This document shows positions 10,789 through 22,810 of a stretch of DNA of 64,000 nt, piece after piece. The stretch is from Saccharum officinarum. Lineage: Eukaryota > Streptophyta > Magnoliopsida > Poales > Poaceae. Positions within the stretch are counted from its first letter, which is position 1. Every line of letters begins with the position of its first letter. Under the pieces are notes generated by a model, which was not told the origin of the DNA, ran no database searches, and saw nothing but the letters and a program-made list of their open reading frames with translations. The stretch lies in NCBI GenBank assembly GCA_020631735.1, contig CM036158.1, forward strand, positions 79,537,447 through 79,601,446, in the 5' to 3' direction. Made by a program: the position numbers and the translations under genes.

Positions 10789-11600
10789 TTAGATTGCATC
10801 TGTCGTCGTTGGCTACAGTTAGTTTCTAACTCTAAACTAACCATGAACTAGCTCTAGCTGAAGACGTGTTTGATGTCAGGGCTAGTTTAACAATAAATAC
10901 GGTTATCTAATCATTTGACTCATTTAAACCATCTTTCCAGCCGGATTTAGTGTGGCAGGCTCTTGTGTGGCCTCCTCTCGCACACAAATGACACAAATAA
11001 ATTATTTTTACAAATCAAGCATCCAAATCATAATAAATTTAATTTGTCCATACAAATGAGATGTCTCACACAAACTTACAAGTCCTCAATCAAGCTAAAC
11101 AAAAAAAATATAGGATTCTCCCACTAGGGTCAGCGGCGGTGCGGCGCACTTTCTCGCGCGGGTGCGACTGGGGTGCGATGGGGATGGATCAGACGTGGCT
11201 CAAGGACAAGAAAATTACACTTTTCTGTGGGCCCATCAAAACTAGCCTAAATAATCACTTCTTTGGGGGATAGTTTTTTTGGGTGGGCTAGTTGCAAAAA
11301 AAAACTAGCTCTAGCCCTTCTATTTAGATATTTTTAGGATAGTTTGGCTCAAACTAGCTCAAACTAGCTCTAGCCCTTGAATCCAAATAGACCAGCTACA
11401 AGCTCCCAGCTACTGCCTGTCTTTTTAATTTGTTCATCCATGAGTCAGTAATAATAATAAATATGGGCACATGCATGATAAACGGCCCAGGAAGCTGACA
11501 TGCATCTCATGATGACCTCAGTCCAGCTCTGCCCCTCTAGGTTTCGTTATAATCAGCGATGAATGAATCTAGTGCTTTGGTTTCACTCCTAGTCATTCTC
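10789..11600. repeat. AT-rich intergenic DNA with CTAGCTCTAGC-type repeats
   Basis: Motifs of the type CTAGCTCTAGC(CCT) and GGGCTAGTT recur at about 10850, 10880, 11287, 11311 and 11365. This suggests a degraded TIR element between roughly 10840 and 11380 whose exact ends I could not fix. No gene was seen. Confidence 0.35.
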
Positions 11601-12028
11601 GCTACAATCTTAAAATATAAATAAACAATAGAAGTTTATGTTTAATATCTACGACTAATAAAAATTACTTATCTTTAGAAGTTTTTTTTTCTCTTTATTC
11701 ATTTTCTAATATGCATATATATGGATATACTCTAAAATCAATATGTAATTAGATATGATAAACTTATATTACTACTTCCGTCGTAGAATGATAATCATAT
11801 TTTGCCCGACAATTTACTCGAATTATGTATATGTTTAGAACATGAAACTTGTATTAATAGACTTGCATTCAGAGTGCTTGTATGATGATACTGATTCTTT
11901 AGCAAATGGCAATATATATTATGAGAAATTAATTATCAAAATCTATTATGTTTGACTTTTTCAGGATCAATATATTCTTATCATTCATAATTTTTCATCC
12001 ATATCTACAATTCTCTCTCTCTCTCTGG
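11601..12028. repeat. Tandem duplication, copy 1 (428 bp)
   Basis: The block starts GCTACAATCTTAAAATATAA and runs to the CT-repeat before 12029, where the same sequence starts again. Copy 2 is split by the large Gypsy element: 12029-12291 on the left and about 28436-28591 on the right. Aligning the two copies gives an independent picture of the empty Gypsy target site. Confidence 0.8.
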
Positions 12029-12291
12029 GCTACAATCTTAAAATATAAATAAATAATACAAGTTCATATTTAATATCTACAACTAATAAAAATTACTTTA
12101 CAAGTTTTTTCTCTTTATTCATTTTCTAACGCAATATGCATATATAGGGATATACTCTAAAATCAATATATAATTAGATATGATAAACTTATATTACTAC
12201 TTCCATCGTAGAATGATAATCATATTTTGCCTGACAATTTATTTGAATTATGTACATGTTTAGAACACGAAACTTGTATTAAGAGACCTAT
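12029..12291. repeat. Tandem duplication, copy 2, left part
   Basis: It matches copy 1 from GCTACAATCTTAAAATATAA onward. It ends with the target duplication CCTAT (12287-12291) of the Gypsy insertion, and the remainder is at 28436-28591. Confidence 0.8.
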
Positions 12292-15200
12292 TGTAACAGA
12301 ACCGACCAAATTATAAGAGCACAAGTACGAAAACAAGCACCGAAGCGCTCAAATTTTCAAACTTGAGCCCATATAATCCCGGTAGTCAATCGAAATCACG
12401 AAGGATTTCAAACCAAACTGCTTACAACCAGGATCGCATCATTCAACATACAACATCATACGATACATTTCACAAGTAGTTCTGAAATAAGTTTACACCA
12501 CGGAGTAGCAATTATTACAAACCAAGTTTGAAAGTAGCGGAAGCATAACACACACATTAGTTAATTAAATACTGCCAGTCTGGATGATCGACATCTCGCA
12601 AAAGCATGAGGAAAGTACATAAAGACGATCACGCCCTTGTGATCTAGTCATCATCACCCGCAGGGTGGAGACACGTCTTGCAGAATCCCTGATAAAGCAT
12701 GTCATCTGCAACAGGAGGGAATAAACCCTGAGTACTGGAATGTACTCAGCTAGACTTACCCGTCGAAAACCAGAAATAAAGTGACACCAAGGATTATGCA
12801 AGGCTTACACAAGAGGCTAGCTGACATCACATTTTGCATAAAGGCATAAGTAGTTGAAACTCTTATAACCTGTACTAGCAGTTATTTTTTTAGCATTTAC
12901 CTGTCATCTATCTTAGCACCTGTACTAAACATACACTTGATTATAATCAAACAACATGATTATTATATCCATAGCAGGTATATCATTATGGCAACATTGT
13001 ATCATTCCCTTAACCACCAGTTCATTTAATGAGTTCTACGTTGCCGCTGCTCAAGTCAAGTGCTCACTAACCGGGAGCGACGGCGATTCGAATCGAATTC
13101 CTATCCAGCTGGAGGGGTATTTCTAACACTCACCGCGCAGGCCCCTGCCAGGGTCGCACAAGCCACCGTTTCATATGATTCAGGAATCGCGGGTCCGAAT
13201 GATGTCGCGACCCCAAGGGCGACACTCTGCCAGGTGATAGGGACTCTAACCCCCCCTTGGTCTCACGCCAATGTCCCCAAGCACATCCTTTCTCTCCTCC
13301 AAGAAGCAACCTACCATTCGATTCCCGGCCTGAATCACATTACTCGGCTTCGCGGTCGGAACGACTTATCCGGCCAACTAAGTGTTAGACTGCGTTCAAC
13401 ATGACTCAAGGACGTACAGCGAATCGGTCCTTAAACGACTCAGACGGGCATAGCTCCACACCCAAGACGTGAAGTGTCTTGCGGCTGTACTATCGAACTC
13501 CCGCCCGGTCTCAATTTCATTTTTAAGCATGGTTCCATCCACGATAGCCATAAAGCCACTCGTGACTCCTTCCTACATCTCGCGGATGACCGGAAATCAC
13601 CCGACTTCTACCGTACTAAGCAGGGCTAAGCATTGACACGTGCCTAAACCTAATATAGGATTAAGTACGATATCTGGACAAGGACAGGTATAATGCAACA
13701 AGTGTTTTCATATAACTCCTACAACTTAATGCAGTAAACAATTAAAAGTACTCAAGATATATTTATAAAACGATGGGTTCAGCATGCACCGGGGCTTGCC
13801 TTTCAGAAAAGTCGCAGGCCTATGGTCTGGACACTCAGGAAGGTCGTCTGCGGGCACTCCTTCGCCTGCTGGATCCTCGGGCTCCTGCTGCTCCTGGTCC
13901 TCCTCCGGAATCACAGGCTCGAATTCGAGGAGTGTTACCCCCTCCGGTGCACCTATTGCATGAATGCACAATAAATATAATGGATGCATAAATGGGTGCA
14001 ACATGCTCGGAATGAAATGCATTTCAGAATAAAATACTCTATTCAAGTTATTTTACTAGTACGTGCAAATCTCTTCTCCGGTGGAGAAGTACTTACCTAA
14101 GCTACTTAACCTAAGATAAAGCTGCTCATCCTCAGTTAAGGCCCTAACACCTAACAATTACAAAAGTAGCATGTCTTAGGATATCACACCATATCAATCA
14201 GCAAAACACCACAGTAAGCATTCTGGACAGCAGCTACTTGTTTTTATCACAACTGGAGATTTATAATTTCAAAAGATATGATCTAAGACAATCTGGAAAG
14301 CCTAAGAAATGTACTACAATTCATTTTCAGACCTCAACTCCAAACTCCTAAGTTTTCCATGTCAAACTTCACAAGTTCCAGAATCTGTCCTCTCCAAAAC
14401 AGAGAGTAGCAGATTTTGAACTGCCACATTAAACAACAGTAACTCTCAAACTACTAAGCCAAATGCTTCCAAATTTTAACACAAGCTAGTTCATCAAGTT
14501 TACTCCAACTTTGGTATTTACAGGTTGTCCAGCAACCAATTTTATCAAAGCCAAATTTAGAATTACTACTTAGCTGTCCAGAAAACCTAAATTACAAAGG
14601 TTAAATATTTATTGATGTGGCAAACATTCTCTAAAACCAAACTAATGCTACTACAAGTTCACAAATATCACAAAGACACCAGAAAGTAAGGTGTGCCCAC
14701 CTAGAACATTTATTTAAACCCATTTCTTAATTTACTTAAGTAATTAAGTGGAATTTTAAACATAAATATAAACTGTTCCTAAAATTCTACAAAAATTACA
14801 GGGAACTCTCTGACCCAAAAAGAGACCACAGTAAAAATTTGAACAAGTTTTATTCACAGAAACTCCCTACACAAAATTCACAAGCTAATAAGGCTGATTT
14901 TTGCATAATTAGGAAACCCTATTGAAAAGTGTCAAACAACAGATTTCATATTTTTCTTAGACACTTTAAGATACCAAGACATTCTCCAAAAAGTTATATG
15001 AACATTGCACATGTAGAAAACTTACAAAAATTCATTTAAGTATTTCCTAGAATAACAAGATAGCATTATAACTTGGAAATTAATTAAGCACTGATGCCCA
15101 AATTTTTACCAGAGCTAGGACTAGCATAGAGTAACCTACCCATCAAATTTTATGATTTATGGAACACTACAGCTCAAGTTATAAATTTAACAAATTTGCA

Positions 15201-17136
15201 TGCATTCCAAAACACATTTAAAGGATCTATTAATTTCTCCTAAAAATTAAACATCACATTCCAGATTTATATTTTTCTAAAATACTACACATCCAATAGA
15301 TTCTAACAAAATTTATTTCATGATTTTTGGATCACTAAAACCCTAGATTCCTATTTTTCCAACTAGTACAACAATCAGTATCAAAATAATAAAAATTCAT
15401 TTTCACTTCGGACGATTGGGCCGGCCCGGAAACGAACTCGGCCCACAACGGTTTTTCCCGCGCGCTCGGCCCGCTTAGCGCCCCTGCCTGCGCGCGCGAC
15501 GCTGACGGTGGGCCCCCGCGGTCAGTGACCGAAACAGGGGAGCCGACACCCCGCGAGCTCCGGTGAGCTCGAGCTCGCCGGAGAAGGGCTCGCGCGGCTC
15601 ACCGAACACGGCATCGTGCTCTCCGTCACCTGGCGCACTGATTGGTACCCGTAGGATGAATGGGAATGGGGTGGAGAGGGCCTGCCACCGTGCGCGGCGG
15701 CCGGTGACCTCCGGTGGCGGCGCACCGTCGCCGGTGAAGAAGCATAGTGCGGTTTGGGCTCGGTACGAGCTTCACCGGGGCAAGGTGGTTCCGTTTTGCG
15801 AGTAAGGGGAGATGGAGACGGGCCCGAAGCACCCCGACCACGGTGAGGTCCCATGGCGGGCTCCGGCGACCCCTCGGAGGCGGAGAAGAAGATAATGCAG
15901 CTCACCTAGGGTCCAATCGTGGGTTTCGGTAGGTCCAGGGGGTGGAGGGTGTCGAGGCGGAGGAACTGGCGAGCTCAGGCGGCCGGTGGTGTGGCGTGGC
16001 TCACGGTCGAGCTCGTCGGAGAAGAGAGGGGAATGGCGGCTCGGTTCTTTCCCTTTTGCAAACGAGAGGGAAGGAGGAGGAGGGAATGGATGGTTGATGT
16101 CGGGGCGACCGCAGAGGTGCCCTTCATGCGCTCGGCAGCTGGCCATGGCGCCAGGTCGCGCGCGGCGCGTGGAGGACACGCGGCGGCGTTCACCTGCCCG
16201 GGCGCCACGACACGCCGTGTCATTTGACTGAACCCGATTGCAGGTCCGCGATGGTCGACTGACAGAGCAATTTTTCCACCGAATATCTCCTAAACCGGTT
16301 CGAGTTAGGAGCAGATGATAACATCAAATTTGTAGGGCTTTGTGAGGTCAACAACTTTGTCAATTGGTGTTTGGGCTGGTTCGGCTTATATTTGAAACTA
16401 CATGGCCTCAAAGTAGTGCTCGGTGAAACTGAAACCGGGTTTCAGTTAACGATGCCGACTGACAGCTCATGTTCATGGCACGATATCTCTTGAACCATTG
16501 AGAACCAGGCTTGGGTAATATTGACAAAGTTGTAGGGCTACATGTGATCTACAAGTTTGTCAATATGAGTGAAGGCTGGTTTGGCTTGGTTTGCAAACTA
16601 CAAGCTTCTAAAGTAGACATCAGTGAAACTGTAAGGTCCAATTCCAGACTTAGAAAAATTCTAAGTCCTGGGATTACACCACTAGCTGACTTGTGGGCCA
16701 CTTTTGAGCATGTTGTGGTCATTTTCATGAGATAGCCATATTAGAACTTTTGTTCCTCATGAAATTCTCTACAACTTTGCTTAAGAGCACTCCTTCATGC
16801 AAGATCTCTAAATTGGACTTTTTAATTGGTCAAACCAGAGCACTCTAGGGTTCCAAACTTGGTCAACCACATTTGAAAGGGCAATTTGGTAATTTTGGTC
16901 AACATGAACATTGTTCCAAATGTTATCCTAAGTATAACTAAGGTGTTGTAGGTCATGATTGGCTACCTTACCTTTTTGTTACATCAACTGTCAAGCACTT
17001 CATGAAATAAATCAAACTAACCCTAGAATAGTTACATGTGTTGCATCACATAAAATAACAAACATGAATGATGCATGCTTATGCTTATGCCATGCAAATG
17101 CAATGCAATTAGGGACTAAACACTTGAAGTGTTACA
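12292..17136 (-). repeat. 3' LTR of the Gypsy element (4845 bp)
   Basis: It is a direct repeat of 23588-28430. It holds a GC-rich island (about 15400-16240) between long AT-rich flanks. It also holds a diverged tandem pair (about 16252-16446 and 16454-16640) sharing TTGTAGGGCT, AACTTTGTCAAT and GCTGGTT(C/T)GGCTT. Open frames inside it appear on both strands, are identical in the other LTR, and carry no domain, so they are not called as genes. Confidence 0.95.
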
Positions 17137-20100
17137 GCCCTCCCCCCTTATAAAAATCTCGTCCCGAGATTTGGAAAGCGTACCATTTTTCATAGAATTC
17201 TTTATAACCATCCCGCAAATAATCCTCCCGTTCCCACGTAGCATCACTCTCACTTCCCTGATTACTCCACATCACTTTGTACCACTTAACCACTTTACTT
17301 CTAGTTACTCGTTCCTGGGTATCGATCACTCGGACTGGCTTTTCTTCATAGGTTAGGTCGGATTCCAGCCTGATATCACCTAAAGGAACTTGTTCCTCAG
17401 GAACTCGAAGACACTTTTTAAGCTGAGATACATGGAAAACGTTGAATATGGCACTCATTTCAGGAGGCAACTGGATTTTGTACGCAACAGCTCCACTCTT
17501 GCCTATGATCTGGAAGGGGCCCACGTACCTTGGCGCAAGTTTCCGCTTAACACCAAAACGTTGGACACTTTTCATTGGAGAAACTTTCAAATACACGAAG
17601 TCTCCAACTTCAAACTCGAGTGGTTTTCTACGACGATCAGCATAACTTTTCTGTCTAGCTTGGGCTGCAGCCATATGTTTTTGGATGGTACGGACTTGTT
17701 CCTCGGCTTCCTGGACAAAATCAATGCCATAATACCTTCTTTCCCCAGCTTCTACCCAGTTTAGTGGAGTTCGACACTTTCGACCGTACAAAGCTTCGAA
17801 TGGGGCCATCTTAATACTCTCTTGATAACTGTTATTGTACGAGAATTCGGCTAAAGGTAACCATTTTTCCCAAGAACCCTTGGATGAAATGACGCATGCT
17901 CGCAACAGATCTTCCAAGATTTGGTTAACTCGTTCTGTCTGTCCCGATGTCTGGGGGTGATAAGCAGAGCTTCTCACTAACTTGGTTCCCAGAAGGTGAT
18001 GCAAATGCTCCCAAAAGCGAGCAGTGAACTGGGGACCACGATCAGAAACGATAGTACGAGGTATCCCATGAAGCCGGACTATCTGATTGAAGTACAACTC
18101 AGCATAGTCAGTGGGACGATAGTCCACTCTCACTGGGATGAAGTGAGCTGATTTGGTCAAACGATCAACAATTACCCAAATAGAGTTATGATTTTTGACA
18201 GTAGGAGGAAGTCCGACAATGAAATCCATACTTATCTCTTCCCATTTCCAGCCTGGAATGGAAAGTGGCTGAAGTAGTCCAGCTTTCATGTGCACAGCTT
18301 TAACTCTGCAACAGGTGTCACATCTAGCAACATATGCAGCTATCTCTTTCCGCATCTTGGTCCACCAATAAAGTGGCTTCAAATCATAATACATCTTATT
18401 GCTGCCAGGATGGATGGACAACTTAGAGGAGTGTGCTTCAGACATAATATCATTTCGAAGCTCTCGGTCCTTAGGCACAACTAACCTATCCTTGAACCAT
18501 AGTACACCCTCTCCATCTATCCTGAACTGTGTAGTTTCTTGCTCTTTCATCTTACGCTTGATGTGGAATATACCAGTGTCAGTCTTTTGGAGCTCAATAA
18601 TTCTGCTTTTGAGAGTACAACTGACAGTGATGTTGTACAAGACTGCTGGATGTAGAAGGCGAGATCGGTGAAAATCAGTTTCAACTAAGGAATGGCAATG
18701 AGACTTACGGCTTAAAGCATCCGCAACTACATTTGCCTTTCCTGGATGATAGTGCACTTGAAGGTTATAATCTTTAATCAACTCGAGCCATCTTCTTTGA
18801 CGCATATTTAACTCGGGTTGGGTGAAGATGTATTTGAGGCTTTTATGGTCTGTGTAGATATTGCAGACATTTCCCAGCAGATAATGCCGCCATACTTTCA
18901 AAGCATGAACAACTGCAGCTAGTTCTAAGTCATGCGTTGGATAATTCACCTCATGCTTCCGAAGTTGTCGAGAAGTATATGCAATTACTCGGCCTTCCTG
19001 CATCAACACACCTCCCAAACCTATGCCTGAGGCATCACAATAAACATCAAATGGTTTCTCGATATCCGGTTGTGCCAAAACCGGAGCTGAGGTTAGGAGG
19101 GTTCGCAGTTGGTGAAAAGCCGCATCACACTCAGGAGTCCAGACAAACCTGGTGTCTTTTTGCAGCAACCGAGTCATTGGCTTGGCTATTTTGGAGAAAT
19201 CCGGGATGAAGCGACGATAATAGCCAGCCAAACCAAGAAAACTTCGGACCTCGTGAACCGAGATAGGAGCCTTCCAGTTCAGTACTTCCTGTACCTTGGC
19301 GGGGTCCACCATAATTCCTCCATCGGACAACACATGCCCAAGGAAAGGTACTTCACGAAGCCAGAATTCGCACTTACTGAACTTTGCATATAGTTGATGT
19401 TCACGCAGTCTTGTGAGGACTATACGCAGATGTTCAGCGTGATCCTCCTCATTCACAGAGTATACCAGGATGTCATCAATAAATACCACCACAAACTTAT
19501 CCAATTCAGGCATAAACACCGAATTCATCAAGTACATGAAGTGTGCGGGGGCATTTGTCAAGCCGAAAGACATAACAAGATACTCATAAAGACCGTATCT
19601 GGTAGAAAAGGCTGTCTTTGGAACATCTTCCGGGCAGATTTTAATTTGATGGTAGCCCGATCTTAGATCGATCTTGGAGAAAACTTTAGCTTTAGACAAC
19701 TGATCGAACAAGATGTCGATACGTGGTAGAGGGTACTTATTTTTGACAGTGACTGCATTGAGAGGTCTATAATCTACGCACATCCGCAACGACTGATCCT
19801 TCTTCTTTACAAAGATAGCCAGACATCCCCACGGCGATGAACTAGGACGAATCAACCCCTTCTTCAAAAGTTCATTCAATTGCACCTTAAGTTCAGCGAG
19901 TTCATTCGGAGGCATCCTATAGGGTCTCCTAGAGATGGGCGCCGTGCCAGGCAACAACTCAATTTTAAACTCCACATCCCGATCCAGAGGGAGTCCCGGC
20001 AAATCATCGGGAAAAACGTCCGGAAACTCATTTACTACGGGAATTTCGGCCAACGCCTTTGCTTGCACAGCATGAATTTCCCCCGACAATTCAACCTTTC

Positions 20101-21538
20101 TGGGAAGTTGTACTAGAAAACCCTTTTGATCTGTAGGATCTCTGAGCATAACTACCCGAGCGGATGTGTCAATGAGTACCCCATTCTGACTCATCCAATT
20201 CATGCCCAAGATAACATCTATGTCTAAACCAGGTAAAACCAATAGGGCAAGCGAATAACTTCGCCCTTCTATCTCAAACTTAAGGTTCCCCACTACTTTG
20301 TTTGTGGAAATATTCCCACTTGCAGCGCTAATACAATAACCCACACCTTCAACAGTATGCAACTTGTGTGCAAATTTAGATGCAAACTTAGGACTGATAA
20401 AAGAATGCGAAGCACCTGAATCAAAAAGTACCACTGCGGGGTGTTGGTCAACTAGAAACTTACCAGCGGTGACCACCTCACCAGATGGAATTTCCTCAAT
20501 GCTGTTATAATGGGCGTGTCCCTGACGACTACCTTGGTTGACATTTTTCTTAGGGTACGGACAGTTCCTGGACCAATGGCCTGGCTTGTTACAGTTCCAG
20601 CAAGGCATGTTGCTAGGAGGAACACTGGAGCTGCCTTGGCCCGCATTACTCTTTGGCAGAGCCACTGTATATGCCTTACGAAACCCAGTCTTTGCAGCAG
20701 GCTTTTTCTGTGGCGGACGGAACTTTGTATTCTGAGCAGGAGGGCGAGGAGGAGCTCTCGGGGCAGCTGGAGCTCGAGACTGTGAAGCACTCGCCTCAAT
20801 GGCCCTCTTGCGGCTCTTAGAAGCAGAATAGATAGTATTGTTGTTCTCTTGAGTTAGAGCATCGCTGATGAAATCATTGAAAGTAGTACATTTGCTAGTG
20901 CCCATTGTTTTCATCAGTTTTGGGCCGAGGCCCCTTTTGAAGCTAGCAATCTTTTTGGCATCGGTATCCACAAACTCAGTGGCATACCTTGCCAGGTTGT
21001 TGAAGGACTGCAAGTATTCAGTCAGGCTTTTGTTTCCTTGCGACAGCCTCATAAACTCTGTGTGCTTGATTGCCATAAGACCTGGAGGAATATAATTTCC
21101 CCGGAATGCCGCCTTAAACTGATCCCAAGCAATCGGTACATGGGCAGGCAGCGTAGAACGATAATGGCTCCACCAAATACCCGCTGGACCATGCAACTGG
21201 TGAGAAGCATATTCAGTCTTTAACTCATCAGTCAGGCGAAGCAGACGAAACTTTTGCTCAATAGTATTTAACCACTCATCAGCTTGCAGTGGTTCTTCCG
21301 CTTCCTTGAAGAGCGGGGGCTTAGTATCCAGAAAGTCCTTGAAATCACTGTATTGATTGGGTTCTGGGCCCTGGCGGCCAGGACGAGCCTCCCGGTTAGC
21401 CAGCTGGCGCATAGCATCCGCCAACATGCGCTGCCCTTCGACCACTGTCTGCATCAATTCGGCCGGAGTAGGTGGTGGCGGAGGGGGTGGCTGTTCCTCA
21501 TCCTCATTGCCACGACCCCGACGAAGATTGTACGACAT
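17132..21538 (-). CDS. Gag-pol polyprotein of a Ty3/Gypsy chromovirus
   Basis: A single open frame of 1468 codons encodes the structural and replication proteins of the retrotransposon. Approximate order by residue: Gag domain 60-235 ([18 protein letters not shown]); zinc knuckle about 310-325 ([14 protein letters not shown]); aspartic protease about 370 ([10 protein letters not shown]); reverse transcriptase with FIDDILVYS near 684; RNase H with [11 protein letters not shown] near 831; integrase zinc-binding part near 1046; catalytic core between 1100 and 1205 ([16 protein letters not shown]); C-terminal chromodomain-like region about 1395-1455 ([19 protein letters not shown]). No stop or frameshift was seen, so the copy may be active. 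I prefer the Met at 21538 because it follows TTTTGCAG, a good 3' splice site; an in-frame Met lies two codons upstream. The last codons overlap the polypurine tract and 3' LTR edge. Confidence 0.96.
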   Translation of the reverse strand: MSYNLRRGRGNEDEEQPPPPPPPTPAELMQTVVEGQRMLADAMRQLANREARPGRQGPEPNQYSDFKDFLDTKPPLFKEAEEPLQADEWLNTIEQKFRLLRLTDELKTEYASHQLHGPAGIWWSHYRSTLPAHVPIAWDQFKAAFRGNYIPPGLMAIKHTEFMRLSQGNKSLTEYLQSFNNLARYATEFVDTDAKKIASFKRGLGPKLMKTMGTSKCTTFNDFISDALTQENNNTIYSASKSRKRAIEASASQSRAPAAPRAPPRPPAQNTKFRPPQKKPAAKTGFRKAYTVALPKSNAGQGSSSVPPSNMPCWNCNKPGHWSRNCPYPKKNVNQGSRQGHAHYNSIEEIPSGEVVTAGKFLVDQHPAVVLFDSGASHSFISPKFASKFAHKLHTVEGVGYCISAASGNISTNKVVGNLKFEIEGRSYSLALLVLPGLDIDVILGMNWMSQNGVLIDTSARVVMLRDPTDQKGFLVQLPRKVELSGEIHAVQAKALAEIPVVNEFPDVFPDDLPGLPLDRDVEFKIELLPGTAPISRRPYRMPPNELAELKVQLNELLKKGLIRPSSSPWGCLAIFVKKKDQSLRMCVDYRPLNAVTVKNKYPLPRIDILFDQLSKAKVFSKIDLRSGYHQIKICPEDVPKTAFSTRYGLYEYLVMSFGLTNAPAHFMYLMNSVFMPELDKFVVVFIDDILVYSVNEEDHAEHLRIVLTRLREHQLYAKFSKCEFWLREVPFLGHVLSDGGIMVDPAKVQEVLNWKAPISVHEVRSFLGLAGYYRRFIPDFSKIAKPMTRLLQKDTRFVWTPECDAAFHQLRTLLTSAPVLAQPDIEKPFDVYCDASGIGLGGVLMQEGRVIAYTSRQLRKHEVNYPTHDLELAAVVHALKVWRHYLLGNVCNIYTDHKSLKYIFTQPELNMRQRRWLELIKDYNLQVHYHPGKANVVADALSRKSHCHSLVETDFHRSRLLHPAVLYNITVSCTLKSRIIELQKTDTGIFHIKRKMKEQETTQFRIDGEGVLWFKDRLVVPKDRELRNDIMSEAHSSKLSIHPGSNKMYYDLKPLYWWTKMRKEIAAYVARCDTCCRVKAVHMKAGLLQPLSIPGWKWEEISMDFIVGLPPTVKNHNSIWVIVDRLTKSAHFIPVRVDYRPTDYAELYFNQIVRLHGIPRTIVSDRGPQFTARFWEHLHHLLGTKLVRSSAYHPQTSGQTERVNQILEDLLRACVISSKGSWEKWLPLAEFSYNNSYQESIKMAPFEALYGRKCRTPLNWVEAGERRYYGIDFVQEAEEQVRTIQKHMAAAQARQKSYADRRRKPLEFEVGDFVYLKVSPMKSVQRFGVKRKLAPRYVGPFQIIGKSGAVAYKIQLPPEMSAIFNVFHVSQLKKCLRVPEEQVPLGDIRLESDLTYEEKPVRVIDTQERVTRSKVVKWYKVMWSNQGSESDATWEREDYLRDGYKEFYEKWYAFQISGRDFYKGGGL
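17137..17149 (-). other. Polypurine tract of the Gypsy element
   Basis: On the minus strand TAAGGGGGGAGGGC directly precedes the 3' LTR start TGTAACAC. This is the expected plus-strand primer position. Confidence 0.8.
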
Positions 21539-22195
21539 CTGCAAAATGCATAGCCAATGAGCACTGACGATGTGGGAAACTTGTAGATGAATTATTGTAA
21601 ATATGTCAAACTGACTTCATGAAATAGACTTCTCATAATAATTAAGGCACAATAATTCACCACAACCGCACAATCCATTCAAGCGCATCATTTGACGAGA
21701 TCATACTTGGTAATCCAACAAGATGCTCTTTGATGAAGGCTTACTCACAGGGAGCACACGGTTACCGGACCGTTTACGTTGCTATCTACGTGATTTTTGA
21801 CCTTTTGCACGGTACTTGGATTCGATCTCAAGATTTTTAGTTGACTGTGAAAGGCTACTTCAAACTGACCACAAAGAGACTTCTCAATGAAGAGTTCCAT
21901 GGTGGATCATGACTAGCCACCTCGATACCTGCGCGTGCCAAGCAGCACAGCCTTATGTCGCGCGCCATAGGAGGCTCTCGGTTTCGTCGCGGCACCGAAG
22001 GGTGCTAATCGTGACACCATCATCGAACGCAACATAATAAGACATCAAGTTGTGATCGAAATTAACAGGTTCAAACTACATTCAGGAAACATACGGTTCA
22101 ACCTTACATCCCAAGTCAAGTTATTACAAGGCCTCACTCCTTCACAGGGAGGGCACAAAAGACGATCCTAACATTAAAGGCACGTGATGACTACT
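21539..22195 (-). other. Spacer between the extra ORF and gag-pol
   Basis: These are about 650 bases with no convincing frame in element sense. The gag-proximal end carries a splice-acceptor-like sequence (AG at 21539-21540 on the minus strand). The spacer could serve as 3' UTR for the extra ORF or as intron for the gag-pol mRNA. Confidence 0.5.
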
Positions 22196-22810
22196 CTAAG
22201 CATCATCCTCCGAGTCGGTGTCATGGATCTCCCCGCCGTCCTCATCACTGACAGGCTCTAACTCCTCGTCTTCTTCTTCTTCTGGCTCTTCCTCTGGTGC
22301 TTCTGCAGGTGGGGCATCCTGTGGTCCATCAACCTCCACTTCATCATCATCCTCAGCCATGAAGATTCCCGAACCCATGTCCTCATCGACGTTGTTGTTT
22401 CGAGGCAGCAGGGGATTAAGCTCGTTATTCAGGCGATGCACTTCTTCATGAAGATTATCATTGTATTCTTCAGCGTTCTCCAACTGTTGCTCGAGCTCAA
22501 ACTGGCGAGCTCTCAGAACGTTCTCCTCGTGCCAGGCTTCATCCCTCTGTTCCATCACACGGACCAACATGCGTTGACAGTTGCGGTTTGCCACTGTCAA
22601 CCTCTGGACTGCAAGCGTTTCTTGATCACGATCATGAATCACTTGTTCCAGTTGTTGCCGTGCTGCATCCCTAGCAGCAGTCACCTCTGCCAGCTCTGCC
22701 CTCAGCCTTTCCACCTCAGTAGGCTCAGGGCGGGGCTCACGTGGAGCGAGCTGGTGACGCGGTGCCCTGCCCCCAGTGGACTTACGAGCGGTCCTCTTGG
22801 TACGTGCCAT
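22196..22810 (-). CDS. Extra ORF: histone H3 N-tail mimic with coiled coil and acidic C-terminus
   Basis: The frame encodes 204 residues starting at the Met that is followed by ARTKRTARKSTGGRAPRHQL. Against the plant H3 tail, 18 of the first 21 residues are identical. Q5, K14 and K18 are changed to R, R and H, while R2, T3, K4, R8, K9, S10 and T11 are kept. Similarity ends at residue 21. Residues about 34-125 are rich in Leu/Glu/Arg/Gln heptads (ELAEVTAARDAARQQLEQV), predicting a coiled coil. Residues about 135-204 are strongly acidic (EEEPEEEEDEELEP, TDSEDDA), like tails of histone chaperones. There is no histone fold, so it cannot replace H3 in nucleosomes. The chosen start follows CTTGTTGCTACAG, a good 3' splice site; an unspliced transcript could start four codons upstream (MLLQ) and would hide the tail. 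After removal of Met, Ala would be the N-terminal residue, as in H3. The function is unknown, and chromatin-reader or modifier binding is an inference. Confidence 0.85.
   Translation of the reverse strand: MARTKRTARKSTGGRAPRHQLAPREPRPEPTEVERLRAELAEVTAARDAARQQLEQVIHDRDQETLAVQRLTVANRNCQRMLVRVMEQRDEAWHEENVLRARQFELEQQLENAEEYNDNLHEEVHRLNNELNPLLPRNNNVDEDMGSGIFMAEDDDEVEVDGPQDAPPAEAPEEEPEEEEDEELEPVSDEDGGEIHDTDSEDDA

Noticed and set aside
15522..16231. Many overlapping frames of 60-135 codons on both strands in the Gypsy LTR
   Set aside because: High GC produces open frames in all phases. They are identical in both LTRs, lack domains, and the coding region of the element is elsewhere.
22196..22810. 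A genuine histone H3 gene or gene fragment
   Set aside because: Similarity stops after residue 21. No histone-fold sequence follows, and the frame continues openly into coiled-coil and acidic sequence within a retrotransposon.
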